Source of the DNA: CALCZU01 sp964396165
GTDB lineage: Bacteria > Bdellovibrionota > FAC87 > UBA2466
Direction: 5' to 3'
NCBI GenBank assembly: GCA_964396165.1
Contig: CAYNEF010000002.1
Coordinates: 52,683-116,682, forward strand
DNA length: 64,000 nucleotides
The notes under the pieces were generated by a model that searched no databases, was not told the origin of the DNA, and saw only the letters and a list, made by a program, of their open reading frames with translations. Position numbers and translations under genes: made by a program. Of the stretch, positions 16,536-25,220 are shown one piece after another; within the stretch, counting starts at the first letter, position 1; each line of letters opens with the position of its first letter.

Positions 16536-18902
16536 ATGATCAAGAAAATTTTGCCAGTATTTTTATTTTCTGCACTGCTTTTTGCAGATCCTTTAAATTC
16601 CAGTCTCGAAGTAGGTAGCAGTGTTTCACACTATTATGATTCCAGAAGTGTTTTCACAAATCCCTCAGCGCTCAGTTATCAGACGCTTCTAAACCACGCG
16701 CGTCTGACAAGCAGCTTTGAATACGCAGTAAGTGAAAACATGCCGAACGATTACGCCTTCTCGATTGCCTATGGAATGCTCGGCTTTGGTGTTGAAAAAC
16801 TTTCTTCACTTATGGATCCGTATTTAAGGTTTTCTTTCGCCGGTGGAGTTCCCATCGGAAGATCCATTTTTCTCGGTGGCCGTTACTCGCTGACGAGTTC
16901 AGAAAATGATAATTTTAAAAACATCAGTTCTCTGGATTTGGGATTTCAAATCCGCGCAAGTCGCTATTTCAGTTTCGGTTTCATGGCGAATAAATTAAAC
17001 CGCCCGTCCACCAATCAAATTCAAACTCCTATCCAACTCGTAGCTGGTATTACGCTTAAACCTTTTAGCCGGTTACTCATCCAAGCCGATCTCGAAAGCG
17101 CCGGAGAAGAGTTTGGAAAAAGCATGGGCTATCAGGCAAATGCGCAGCTTGAAATTTTTGATGGCTTTTCTGTCAGCGGCGGCTACCACCATCTCTACCA
17201 ATACCAAATGGGCATTCGATTAAATTTAAGCCGCCTTGTTCTGTTTTCAACTGCTCAGCCTGCCTCTAACGAAAAAAAATATATCTTTGGCGTTCAAACT
17301 TTGCCAGCACCTGAGAGAACAGCGTCGTTTATCACTCAAACATTGCAGTTAAAAGTAGACAATACACTCACTGACGAAGGACGTGATGCAAGCCTCTTTT
17401 CCGATGGCAACCCTTCTCTTCTCGAGCTGATTGAAAAGATGAAAAGAGTGGAATCCGATGCCTCCATTAAAAATATCACTATAGAAATTCAAAATTTTCC
17501 ACTCGGACTTGCAAGCGCTGAAGAACTCACAGCAAGTATTCTCAAATTGAAAAATGCCGGAAAAAAAGTCACAGCTGTTATCGGAAACGCTGATACAAAA
17601 ACCTACCTGATAGCCAGCGCCGCTAGTGAAATTGTGATGGATCCGGATGGGGAATTAAAAATCTTAGGCCCCCGTGCAGAACATTTTTATGCGAAAGGAC
17701 TCTTAGATAAATTGGGAGTAGAAGCTCAGTTTCTTGCAAAAGGCGAATACAAATCTTTTCCCGAAATGTTTACCAGAAAAGACAGTTCTGATGCCTCCAA
17801 ACGCGCCACTCAAGACCAACTTTTAAAAATGGAAGAAGAAGTTCTTACACTTTTGGCAGCAACACGTAAGACGTCTAAAAGCACCTGGCAGGAAATTTTA
17901 AAAACAGCCATTCTCACGGCAAAAGACGCGAAAAAATTCGGTCTTGTCGATTCCATTGAAAAAAGAGGCATAGCTCTAGAAAAACTAAAAGATGTTTCTC
18001 TCATAAGTCACGGAAATGCCTACTATAGAAAACAATTAACCCTTCCCTCGAAAATCGCGGTGATTACTGCCGAGGGAAACATCATGCAAAGTAAAAGCAG
18101 GTCTCTTGGACTTTTAGGCGAGGAACAAGTCACTCCTCATAAAGTCGAACAAGCTTTCAAAATAGCACTTTCTGATCCCAATACACGCGCCATCGTTTTA
18201 AGAGTAGCCAGTCCGGGAGGAGAAATACTTCCTTCCAGTGAAATTGCATCTCTCATTGAGCAAACTGCAAAGAAAATCCCCGTGTATATTTCGATGGGAG
18301 ATGTAGCCGCAAGCGGCGGATACATGATTTCTGCACCGGCAACGCGGATTTTTTCAGATAAGCTTACCTACACGGGATCGATAGGCGTATTTCTCGGAAA
18401 AGTAAGTCTGGAAGGTTTATATAAAAAATTAGACATAAAAAAAGAAATCACAGGCCGCTCTCCTGTTGCAGGCATTTATTCCGAATCAAAATCCTGGAAC
18501 CCACAGGAAAAAATAATCATGACAAGGCTACTGGATAACTACTACGCAAATTTTGTAGGCTTTGTCGGGGAAAAACGAAAACTCACACCAGAAGCTGCAG
18601 AAGCCGCTGCCAAAGGACGCGTCTGGCTTGGCTCCGATGCAAAAAAACTTAAATTAGTCGATGAAATTGGTGGATTAAGAGAAACAATAGAATATGCGGC
18701 GAAAGAAAATTCCAATCAGGACTATGAGATTTGGGAAATCAGACCTGCAGAATCTTTGCTTGCGGCTTTAGGATTAGAAAGCCCATTCGGATCTTCATTA
18801 GGCGCAACATTGCTGGGAAAAGAAGCGTACCAACACTTAAATTGGATGGCGAATCTCGAAGAAGATCCATTTTTATATTACAGCCCCGTTAAAATTTACT
18901 GA
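16536..18902 (+). CDS. Outer-membrane beta-barrel-like domain fused to SppA-type S49 peptidase
   Basis: A 788-residue protein. After a signal peptide (KKILPVFLFSALLFA) the first ~250 residues look like an outer-membrane beta-barrel, with repeated amphipathic strands such as LDLGFQIRASRYFSFGFM, FSVSGGYHHLYQYQMGIRL and LSRLVLFSTAQ. The rest is a two-repeat signal peptide peptidase A. The catalytic Lys is in GEYKSFPEMF (K406) and the nucleophile Ser in DVAASGGYMIS (S593), with TGSIGVF after it. SppA degrades cleaved signal peptides or membrane fragments. Here the signal peptide and barrel imply periplasmic or outer-membrane placement. The barrel is judged from pattern, not a named family. Confidence 0.8.
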   Translation: MIKKILPVFLFSALLFADPLNSSLEVGSSVSHYYDSRSVFTNPSALSYQTLLNHARLTSSFEYAVSENMPNDYAFSIAYGMLGFGVEKLSSLMDPYLRFSFAGGVPIGRSIFLGGRYSLTSSENDNFKNISSLDLGFQIRASRYFSFGFMANKLNRPSTNQIQTPIQLVAGITLKPFSRLLIQADLESAGEEFGKSMGYQANAQLEIFDGFSVSGGYHHLYQYQMGIRLNLSRLVLFSTAQPASNEKKYIFGVQTLPAPERTASFITQTLQLKVDNTLTDEGRDASLFSDGNPSLLELIEKMKRVESDASIKNITIEIQNFPLGLASAEELTASILKLKNAGKKVTAVIGNADTKTYLIASAASEIVMDPDGELKILGPRAEHFYAKGLLDKLGVEAQFLAKGEYKSFPEMFTRKDSSDASKRATQDQLLKMEEEVLTLLAATRKTSKSTWQEILKTAILTAKDAKKFGLVDSIEKRGIALEKLKDVSLISHGNAYYRKQLTLPSKIAVITAEGNIMQSKSRSLGLLGEEQVTPHKVEQAFKIALSDPNTRAIVLRVASPGGEILPSSEIASLIEQTAKKIPVYISMGDVAASGGYMISAPATRIFSDKLTYTGSIGVFLGKVSLEGLYKKLDIKKEITGRSPVAGIYSESKSWNPQEKIIMTRLLDNYYANFVGFVGEKRKLTPEAAEAAAKGRVWLGSDAKKLKLVDEIGGLRETIEYAAKENSNQDYEIWEIRPAESLLAALGLESPFGSSLGATLLGKEAYQHLNWMANLEEDPFLYYSPVKIY

Positions 18903-18911
18903 TTGGATTAT

Positions 18912-19349
18912 TTATTCTTTAGAGAAAGCAATTTCTGCTGCTTTGGAATAATCAAAGCGCATTCCTAATGCATCGGAAAGTTCTTTTTGTTGCGTGATAG
19001 GATCTTCTTGAAAAAAATGAGACGAAACAACAAGCGTTCCATTATCCACATGGATATTTGCTTCTTTGGAATCACTTACCAGAATCTCAACACTGCCATC
19101 TGTGATTTTGTTCATCCAGTTTTGAAGAGTCAAAGACTGAGTCGGAAGAGTTTCACCCAAATGATCGAGCGCTACAATTACTCCCTGCTCTTCTTCCATC
19201 GAAATCGGACGAGTCAAATCTGTTGAAGATTGGGTGGGAACCGCCAAAAACAGAGAAGTCAGAATCATCGAAAGAATCGCGATACCAAAAAAGTAGTGGT
19301 GTCTTTTTTTCTCCATTTGGCCGACTAATTTTTTATCCCAGTGCAACAT
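18912..19349 (-). CDS. Single-pass membrane-anchored hypothetical protein
   Basis: A 145-residue protein with one hydrophobic helix at residues ~18-37 (YFFGIAILSMILTSLFLAV) and a ~105-residue periplasmic domain that is acidic and beta/alpha mixed (VEILVSDSKEANIHVDNG). TAAGG lies just upstream of the ATG at 19349. It is convergent with the SppA fusion gene. No family recognised. Confidence 0.55.
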   Translation of the reverse strand: MLHWDKKLVGQMEKKRHHYFFGIAILSMILTSLFLAVPTQSSTDLTRPISMEEEQGVIVALDHLGETLPTQSLTLQNWMNKITDGSVEILVSDSKEANIHVDNGTLVVSSHFFQEDPITQQKELSDALGMRFDYSKAAEIAFSKE

Positions 19350-19519
19350 ACGACCTTAGATCATCGCAATTTCAAGGCCAGAGCCTGTATGTATAACCAG
19401 GCGTGTCACCCCCTAATTACGGACGAAATTCGGCACTGCACTGTCTTATTTAGAGTCATGAAGACAATAAGAATTCACCTCGGGCTTATGCTAAACTATA
19501 CAAATCGAGCCAATTAAAA

Positions 19520-20881
19520 ATGTACACCCAGCCCAAAAATAAAAGTGCCCGAGTTTTTCTTCTCCACCCATCGGACGAGTTGCGTTTTCCGTATGAGCAA
19601 TCTTTTGAAAAAATGGGAATGGAGCTGGTGACGTTTTCCACTTTTGAGGAATTGATGCTGGCAGCAAACCAGCAAACCCCTCGCATTGTAATCATGGATC
19701 TTGATGTACTCCAACGTCCCTCAAGTGATGTGCTCGAGCAAATCCGCGCTAACTTTGCTACTTCTGATGTGATCGGACTTTCCAGTAGCGACAGCGCTCA
19801 AATGGCATTGCAATGTATCCGAAGTGGTTTTGCCGATTTCTTGTTAAAACCTACTAGTCCTGAAGAATTGATTTGGACTGTAAGAAAATCGCTACAAAAA
19901 TATGAGCTTTATGAAAAATTAGGCAGCCCCAATGCAGAGTTGGTTCGCGCCATCACGCAAATCTCGGGTTGCACTACCGCGCCACTTGTCCAAATCAACG
20001 CGATTGAGTTTGTGTACAAACTTCTCGCTCCTAAAGAATGCGCGTGGGTAAGTTTTGAACCCGATAAAGTGCATTGCTCTCTTCCTAAAGGTTTAAGTTC
20101 GCGCAAAATGCGAGAGATGTTGCCTGGAGAAGAAAAGTGGAAAGGCAACTTACCTCCCAGAATTACCGTGAACCAGAAAAGCAACACCCGCAAAATTTTT
20201 CTGCCCTGTCAAAATGGAAAAAGTGGAGTCTTCGCTTGGGGGATAAAGAAAAAGCCCACTCGCCGTCAGCTCGCTATTGCGCAGATGGTGGTCGAACACG
20301 CAGACTTAACTTTATTCAGCATCCAAAAATTTATCGAAATAAAAAACCAGACGTTCGTCGATGATCTGACAGGTCTTTATAATTCCCGCTATCTTAAATT
20401 TGCAATTCACAATGCAATTTTAAAATGCAAAAAACCAGAAGACAGTTTCTCACTGCTCTTTATCGATATAGACCACTTTAAAAGAGTGAACGATACGAAT
20501 AATCATCTTGTAGGTAGTGAATTCCTGGTTGCGATAGGTAAAACGATTCGCCATGCGGTTCGTAACGTCGATCCGGTATTTCGCTATGGTGGAGACGAAT
20601 TCGTAGTGATTTTAAATGGCAGCGATATCGAAGGTGCCATGGAAATTGCCGAGCGTATTCGCAAACACATCGAGCGGCGCGTGTTTCTCATTCAAGGTCT
20701 GAAAATGAACACGACGGTCAGCGTAGGTGTGGCAAACTATCCCGTCCATACGACAGACGCAGAAGTGCTCATCAAACTTGCTGACGAAGCAATGTTTTCT
20801 GCAAAAAAAGGCGCACGGAATGCCGTACGCCTTGCTGTTGGATTATCTACAAATAAAGAAAATAAAGCAGATGTTAATTAA
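19520..20881 (+). CDS. Response-regulator-like diguanylate cyclase (REC-GGDEF)
   Basis: A 453-residue protein. Residues ~10-130 resemble a receiver domain (RVFLLHPSDELRF, VIMDLDVLQ with the phospho-acceptor Asp, FLLKPTSPEEL with the conserved Lys). A middle region of ~130 residues, partly GAF-like in size, follows. The C-terminal GGDEF domain has DDLTGLYNSRYL, FIDIDHFKRVND and the active YGGDEFVVIL. An RNVD inhibitory I-site lies five residues before GGDEF. It should make cyclic di-GMP and be feedback-inhibited. A variant is seen at NNHLVGSEFL, where the usual GD is GS. No partner kinase is adjacent. Confidence 0.9.
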   Translation: MYTQPKNKSARVFLLHPSDELRFPYEQSFEKMGMELVTFSTFEELMLAANQQTPRIVIMDLDVLQRPSSDVLEQIRANFATSDVIGLSSSDSAQMALQCIRSGFADFLLKPTSPEELIWTVRKSLQKYELYEKLGSPNAELVRAITQISGCTTAPLVQINAIEFVYKLLAPKECAWVSFEPDKVHCSLPKGLSSRKMREMLPGEEKWKGNLPPRITVNQKSNTRKIFLPCQNGKSGVFAWGIKKKPTRRQLAIAQMVVEHADLTLFSIQKFIEIKNQTFVDDLTGLYNSRYLKFAIHNAILKCKKPEDSFSLLFIDIDHFKRVNDTNNHLVGSEFLVAIGKTIRHAVRNVDPVFRYGGDEFVVILNGSDIEGAMEIAERIRKHIERRVFLIQGLKMNTTVSVGVANYPVHTTDAEVLIKLADEAMFSAKKGARNAVRLAVGLSTNKENKADVN

Positions 20882-21264
20882 GGAGTAACTGGTTCGGTTT
20901 CACGAACGCAGACTACTGGCTTAGGATTCATCTTCATTTCTACACCGGCATTGCCTGTATCCAAATAAACGAACCATGCACTCGGCATGACATCCTGGTT
21001 TTCAGTTACAGTCCAGACTTTGCAACTTCCGCGTCTGACTTCCTGTCCGACTACAGAAAGATTAAGTCTTTTGTGTGCGACCATGACTTCTGTACGTGTA
21101 GGAAGAAAATAGCCGATTTCTTTACAGCCATCGACTGCATCTTGCCATTCAAGCCCGTGAGAGAGAAACACCCATTCAATTTTGGTGAGTGGATCGACCC
21201 ATGTTAATTGAGCGCTAGCGTTTAACGAAAATAGCCCCAATAGAATAATTACCAATTTGTTCAT
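20878..21264 (-). CDS. Secreted DUF1566/Lcl-type domain protein
   Basis: A 128-residue protein with signal peptide (KLVIILLGLFSLNASA). It has the short domain pattern of DUF1566-like proteins: WVDPLTKIEWV, LEWQDAVDGCKEIGYFLPTR, then a Trp/Tyr strand (SAWFVYLDTGNA) and a final PVVCVRE. The Cys residues probably form disulfides. Such domains occur in surface proteins; the function is unknown. It overlaps the convergent diguanylate cyclase gene by four bases. Confidence 0.6.
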   Translation of the reverse strand: MNKLVIILLGLFSLNASAQLTWVDPLTKIEWVFLSHGLEWQDAVDGCKEIGYFLPTRTEVMVAHKRLNLSVVGQEVRRGSCKVWTVTENQDVMPSAWFVYLDTGNAGVEMKMNPKPVVCVRETEPVTP

Positions 21265-21403
21265 ACAACCCCCTGTTTTTTTGGTTTATGCGATCTTCAT
21301 TACGCATACTATTAGGGTTGGCAAGGGAGAAGTTTGTCGAGATCCGCGGCGGGTAAGCCTTTACAAGCTTCTCCTTAAAGTTAAGTGGTTGTATTACATG
21401 TAA

Positions 21404-21454
21404 AAAACTGAATCGCTCTCTTCTCGAGGGTAAACGCAATGGCTATTCAGTTTT
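21404..21454 (-). terminator. Predicted terminator after lipoprotein gene
   Basis: Arms AAAACTGAAT (21404-21413) and ATTCAGTTTT (21445-21454) pair perfectly over a 31-base loop. On the minus strand the second arm runs into a T run. It begins at the stop codon of the lipoprotein gene. Confidence 0.55.
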
Positions 21455-22883
21455 ATTCGCCTTGCCAGCGAAGTTTTGAACATTCAAGTTCTAAGCGGCC
21501 ATATTTACCGCAATCGGTTGATCCGGGCGTGCACCATACAAATCTTGTTCCCGTAAGTACTTCATTTGCGGAGCAAGATCCGTTCACATTTTCCGTCCAC
21601 AACACGTTTACTGTACGCGGAGAGTATGTCTCAAGTCCCGCCACTAATTGCGCACATTTAATTTTTTGCCAGTAAGCTGGATTTGTCATTCCAGAAATAC
21701 CCACGATTACTTCGTTTGAGTTGCAAGAATTATTGCGCTCAGTAACAAAAGAAGTGATGATATCGGTATCGGAACTTCCGGATGTAATCGAGTATGTGTC
21801 TCCTGCAATAAAGCCTCCTCCCATTAACAAACCACGGGCCCCGCTTGTGGAATATCCAGTGGCATTATTCATCGGGCTATTGCTGCCGACTGCCGTAGCA
21901 ACCGCGTTGTGGAGTTGCTTAAAGCTATCGGAACACTGCGTGGAGTCTTCATTAGCGTTATAAACCCTTGCTACAGTTGGTCTCGTACCAGGAGCGTAAT
22001 TTAAAATTTGAGTAGTCTTTACCTCGGCATTTGAGATGATCAAGGGAAGAATCAAGTTACCATCGACGACAAGTTTAATCACGTCGTTCAATAATCGAGT
22101 GGTCGTTTTTAAAGAGGTGGATGTGACCTGATCCACAGAATGCGTGCAACTGGGGATGAAAAAGCTTTGCTCAACATGAACAGGTACGCTTCCTCCATAA
22201 TGCACATCTGCTTTTGCAGTGTAGACATTCGAAGTAGCAGAAAGCGGGTACAACAGAACATCACTGTTTGCCGCTACTGCCGTATTATTGAGAGTAGCTG
22301 AAACAAAATTGCCATTAATATTAAGTTTAACTTTGATAGGTTGATTTAAACCTGTGATTTTGTAATCCCAGTTCCTTGTAATAGTGACTGATGGGGCAAC
22401 CGGTAAAGGTACGTCCATTGCAAGCACATTAAAAGTAAGTACTATTTCTCTACTCGATAAAACCGCGCCGCTAGTTGCATCGCTTGCTAGTACCGAGTAT
22501 TTCTCAATTGAAGTTCCTACTGTCAAAAATGTTTTTGCAAATTCAATCCCTTGAGTAAAAGCAGAATTAGACGCATTAAAGCCACTCCCTTGAATTTGGT
22601 ATTTAACTGCACCCGTGCATGCCGAAGTTATTCCGACAGAAATCCTGACAGATTCTCCTAATTTCGGAGACAAATTGTTTGCTTGGCTCGTTACCGCAAA
22701 AGAAGCGCAATTAGGAACAACAACTTGTATAGGTGTAGGAGAGACTGTAGGTACTGCTACATTTTCTATCTGGGCCTGGGCGACCTTCTTCGTTTTTAGC
22801 GAACTCCCTCCCCCGCAACCTAAAAGTAAAAGTGCTGTGGCGAAAAAGGCGATGTTGTAACGTTCAAAGGGTGATTTTCTCAT
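21453..22883 (-). CDS. Large lipoprotein of unknown function
   Basis: A 476-residue protein. I start at 22883 (MRKSPFERYN) because GGAG lies nine bases upstream and it begins a lipoprotein signal ending LLLLGC, followed by GGGSS. The body is Ser/Thr/Val/Asn-rich with immunoglobulin-like strand patterns (VRISVGITSACTGAVKYQI, KVKLNINGNFVSATL). The C-terminal ~130 residues are Cys-containing (CNSNEVIVGISGM, SCSANEVLTGTRFVW), with two copies of a C-S-x-x-E-V-hydrophobic-x-G pattern. Probably an outer-membrane-anchored surface protein. No enzyme motif seen. Confidence 0.6.
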   Translation of the reverse strand: MRKSPFERYNIAFFATALLLLGCGGGSSLKTKKVAQAQIENVAVPTVSPTPIQVVVPNCASFAVTSQANNLSPKLGESVRISVGITSACTGAVKYQIQGSGFNASNSAFTQGIEFAKTFLTVGTSIEKYSVLASDATSGAVLSSREIVLTFNVLAMDVPLPVAPSVTITRNWDYKITGLNQPIKVKLNINGNFVSATLNNTAVAANSDVLLYPLSATSNVYTAKADVHYGGSVPVHVEQSFFIPSCTHSVDQVTSTSLKTTTRLLNDVIKLVVDGNLILPLIISNAEVKTTQILNYAPGTRPTVARVYNANEDSTQCSDSFKQLHNAVATAVGSNSPMNNATGYSTSGARGLLMGGGFIAGDTYSITSGSSDTDIITSFVTERNNSCNSNEVIVGISGMTNPAYWQKIKCAQLVAGLETYSPRTVNVLWTENVNGSCSANEVLTGTRFVWCTPGSTDCGKYGRLELECSKLRWQGE

Positions 22884-23667
22884 TTTCGTCTCCAAGGTGT
22901 TTGAATTAGATAATTGCAAACGAAATGCCACGACGTATACCGCACGAATACACTAAATGTGTGGTTACAAGGTTAGCTAGGTGCCAGGCTCAAACTTTAC
23001 AAACGTTTAAGTAGTTGAAATTAAAAATGTAATTCATGCAATATTTATACACAAATAGCACCTATTCTACTCCCTCAACTGGCTCACCAAAACTAATTAA
23101 TACTTTTTTAAAAGGTTCTAGCATTTTGCTAACGTCAATTTCGCTAAGAAAAATAAATAAAAAATAGAATGCATAGTGGCCTTCGGATAAGTAATTAATT
23201 TTAATTAGCGCGGAATATAAGCACTAACCGACTGGTTACAAAATCGCAACATTTTTTATAATCGTCGGTTAAAAACTCCTCTGTATTCACTCAAGTACAG
23301 AAAGGAGTCCAAATAGTTAGAACTGAATTAAAACTAATAAAAAGCAGTTTTACGAAATAACAAAAAAAAGAACAATATAAATTCAAGGCTTTAAGTTCAG
23401 TCTTTCGAATAAGTGAAATTATCTAGTCATTCTTAACCGTATTTCCTCGATGAAATGCATGGCAACAAATATGCAATTATTAATGTATGGATTCACCGAA
23501 GTTAGGGGGACGATTCAGTTTGGTTTCTCGAAAAACGAGAACCAAAAAAACACATCGAGGAAGGCGTTGGTATTATAAAGTGCTGATAAGGGTTAGCGCG
23601 CTTTTCAGTGCCATAACTACCTACGCTTCTCCTCGGGTGGATTCTTTCGATCTGTTTCGCGATTATC
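22884..23667. other. AT-rich 784-bp intergenic stretch
   Basis: No convincing gene. It holds a perfect 8-bp inverted repeat TAACCGAC/GTCGGTTA (23225-23232 and 23264-23271) directly beside a minus-strand terminator-like hairpin at 23271-23308. A short plus-strand reading frame at 23487-23678 is not supported. A small RNA ending at the hairpin is possible. Confidence 0.4.
23271..23308 (-). terminator. Terminator-like hairpin 360 bases downstream of the lipoprotein stop
   Basis: On the minus strand ACTCC-TTTCTGTA pairs with TACAGAGGAGT over a 10-base loop and is followed by TTTTT. It lies far from the stop at 23668, so it may end a long 3' UTR or a separate small RNA. Confidence 0.45.
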
Positions 23668-25047
23668 TTAGGGCTTAGGTAAAACGATTACGCTAAATTG
23701 TGTAGGCTGGCTTTTCAGATTACTTCCTCTGATATCTTCTGCTTCAATTAAAAACTCTCTGGTACCCGCTTTCGATGCGGAAAATTTTAAACCCCGCAAG
23801 GCTTCCTGAAACCAAGATACGGGTAAATCATAGGAAGGATTTTGCATTATCACTGTGTTGCCCGATACTTCCTGCACTAAACTGTTGCTTACAAACGTAG
23901 TTGTAAAGGTATCCCCCGCTTCAGGATTTAGTAATGTTACCTTTACCATTTTGCTCTTACTACTATCCACATCGGTATAAGAAATTCCCGGAGCAATTGC
24001 GCTGGGAGAGCTTGCTGCAGAGATAGAAACTTGCTGTACTTGAGGAGCAATAACAGGAGGATCGTTTACAGCCTGTACTAAAAATTTTATATTATAGCTG
24101 GAAAGCAACCCTGAAGTAGAACGGACTGACAAATAAACTTTCAACCCTCTACTCACAAAATTTCGAGAGCTGTTACTGTAAACCAGAGTTCTAAGCACCT
24201 GCTGCAAGTCCATCGCGGTAAGAGGGCCGTGAATGGTTAAAACCCTTTCGCCTGACGCATTAAACGGAGTTGTCGTCACCCCAGGAAAATCCGAATTTAA
24301 TTTTAGTAAGCTTGTTGTATCCCCGGTCCAAAGTTCCAGTCTTGCAGTGACTTCGCTAATTATATCTCCTTCCTCTACTTCGACTTTTACATTTGGCATT
24401 AAAATCAGGCCTTCCGACCCTTCGAGGTAAGTACTGTTATTCTTATTGGTGTAAAATATATTATTCTCTTTTCCATCTAATAGTAATTTTGGAGCAATAA
24501 GAATTGTTTTTTGCGGAAAGTAGACTTGATTAATAGATAGACTATTAGTGACTTCGATTCTTTCTGCTTCAAACGCCTGAGATGTAGTTTCAACAGAGCA
24601 CTCCTGTGTCAGGGTATTTTTAGATACCACGCATTCAGAATTTACTATCGCATCGGCAAAAGAAAGAACTGGCGGGTTCCATTGCAAATCTTTTGCAATT
24701 TCATTTGGCACAACTGCCTTTCCCTCAGTGTTCAACGCATAGACGGTGCATCTAGATTTCAAAATGTTAGTTTGATTAAACTGCGCTTCGCAACTGAGGA
24801 CCGCATTTTTTTCGGTAAGACGAATGATTGAATTTCCCGAATAACCGTTCCCGTTCCCACCAGAATAACCATTCCCATTGCCACTTCCTTCGCTTGCAGT
24901 CGAATTATCGACTGGAATGGTCGCTATAGTGTCAAATTTGCTCGTGGGGGATGAATAGGTGTCTTTGCTTCCAGACAGACACCCCCCTAAGCTCAGCAAC
25001 AAGCATTGGAGAAAAATGAAACTTAAAATTTTCACGCGCGCATTCAA
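23668..25047 (-). CDS. Lipoprotein with cadherin-like repeats
   Basis: A 459-residue protein with lipobox LSLGGC near residue 23. A short low-complexity linker of Gly/Asn/Tyr/Ser repeats follows (GNGNGYSG, twice). Then come beta-rich repeats with VNDPP (AVNDPPVIAP), the typical junction of cadherin-like or CHDL domains, and a preceding strand set (ARLELWTGDTTSLLKL). Likely exposed on the outer membrane and perhaps Ca-binding or adhesive. The gene is flanked by other surface-protein genes, and its codon use looks like its neighbours'. Confidence 0.65.
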   Translation of the reverse strand: MNARVKILSFIFLQCLLLSLGGCLSGSKDTYSSPTSKFDTIATIPVDNSTASEGSGNGNGYSGGNGNGYSGNSIIRLTEKNAVLSCEAQFNQTNILKSRCTVYALNTEGKAVVPNEIAKDLQWNPPVLSFADAIVNSECVVSKNTLTQECSVETTSQAFEAERIEVTNSLSINQVYFPQKTILIAPKLLLDGKENNIFYTNKNNSTYLEGSEGLILMPNVKVEVEEGDIISEVTARLELWTGDTTSLLKLNSDFPGVTTTPFNASGERVLTIHGPLTAMDLQQVLRTLVYSNSSRNFVSRGLKVYLSVRSTSGLLSSYNIKFLVQAVNDPPVIAPQVQQVSISAASSPSAIAPGISYTDVDSSKSKMVKVTLLNPEAGDTFTTTFVSNSLVQEVSGNTVIMQNPSYDLPVSWFQEALRGLKFSASKAGTREFLIEAEDIRGSNLKSQPTQFSVIVLPKP

Positions 25048-25220
25048 TAGAATCCCTTAAGCTAGCAGTATAGCAAATGCATCAGGCTAAATTATTAAGG
25101 AATTATGCTTAAATTATGATGATAATCGAACAATTCGGGGTCGCACACCTCAACCGCCCTATATACTAACAAATATTTTTACACTCTAGTAACCACATTG
25201 AATTAGAGCTTTTGATTTAC

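Noticed and set aside
23521..23543. GGTT-CTCG hairpin as a terminator
   Set aside because: The T run lies on the wrong side for either nearby gene.
23487..23678. 63-residue plus-strand reading frame in the large gap
   Set aside because: No ribosome site, basic random-looking composition, and its end overlaps the convergent lipoprotein gene.
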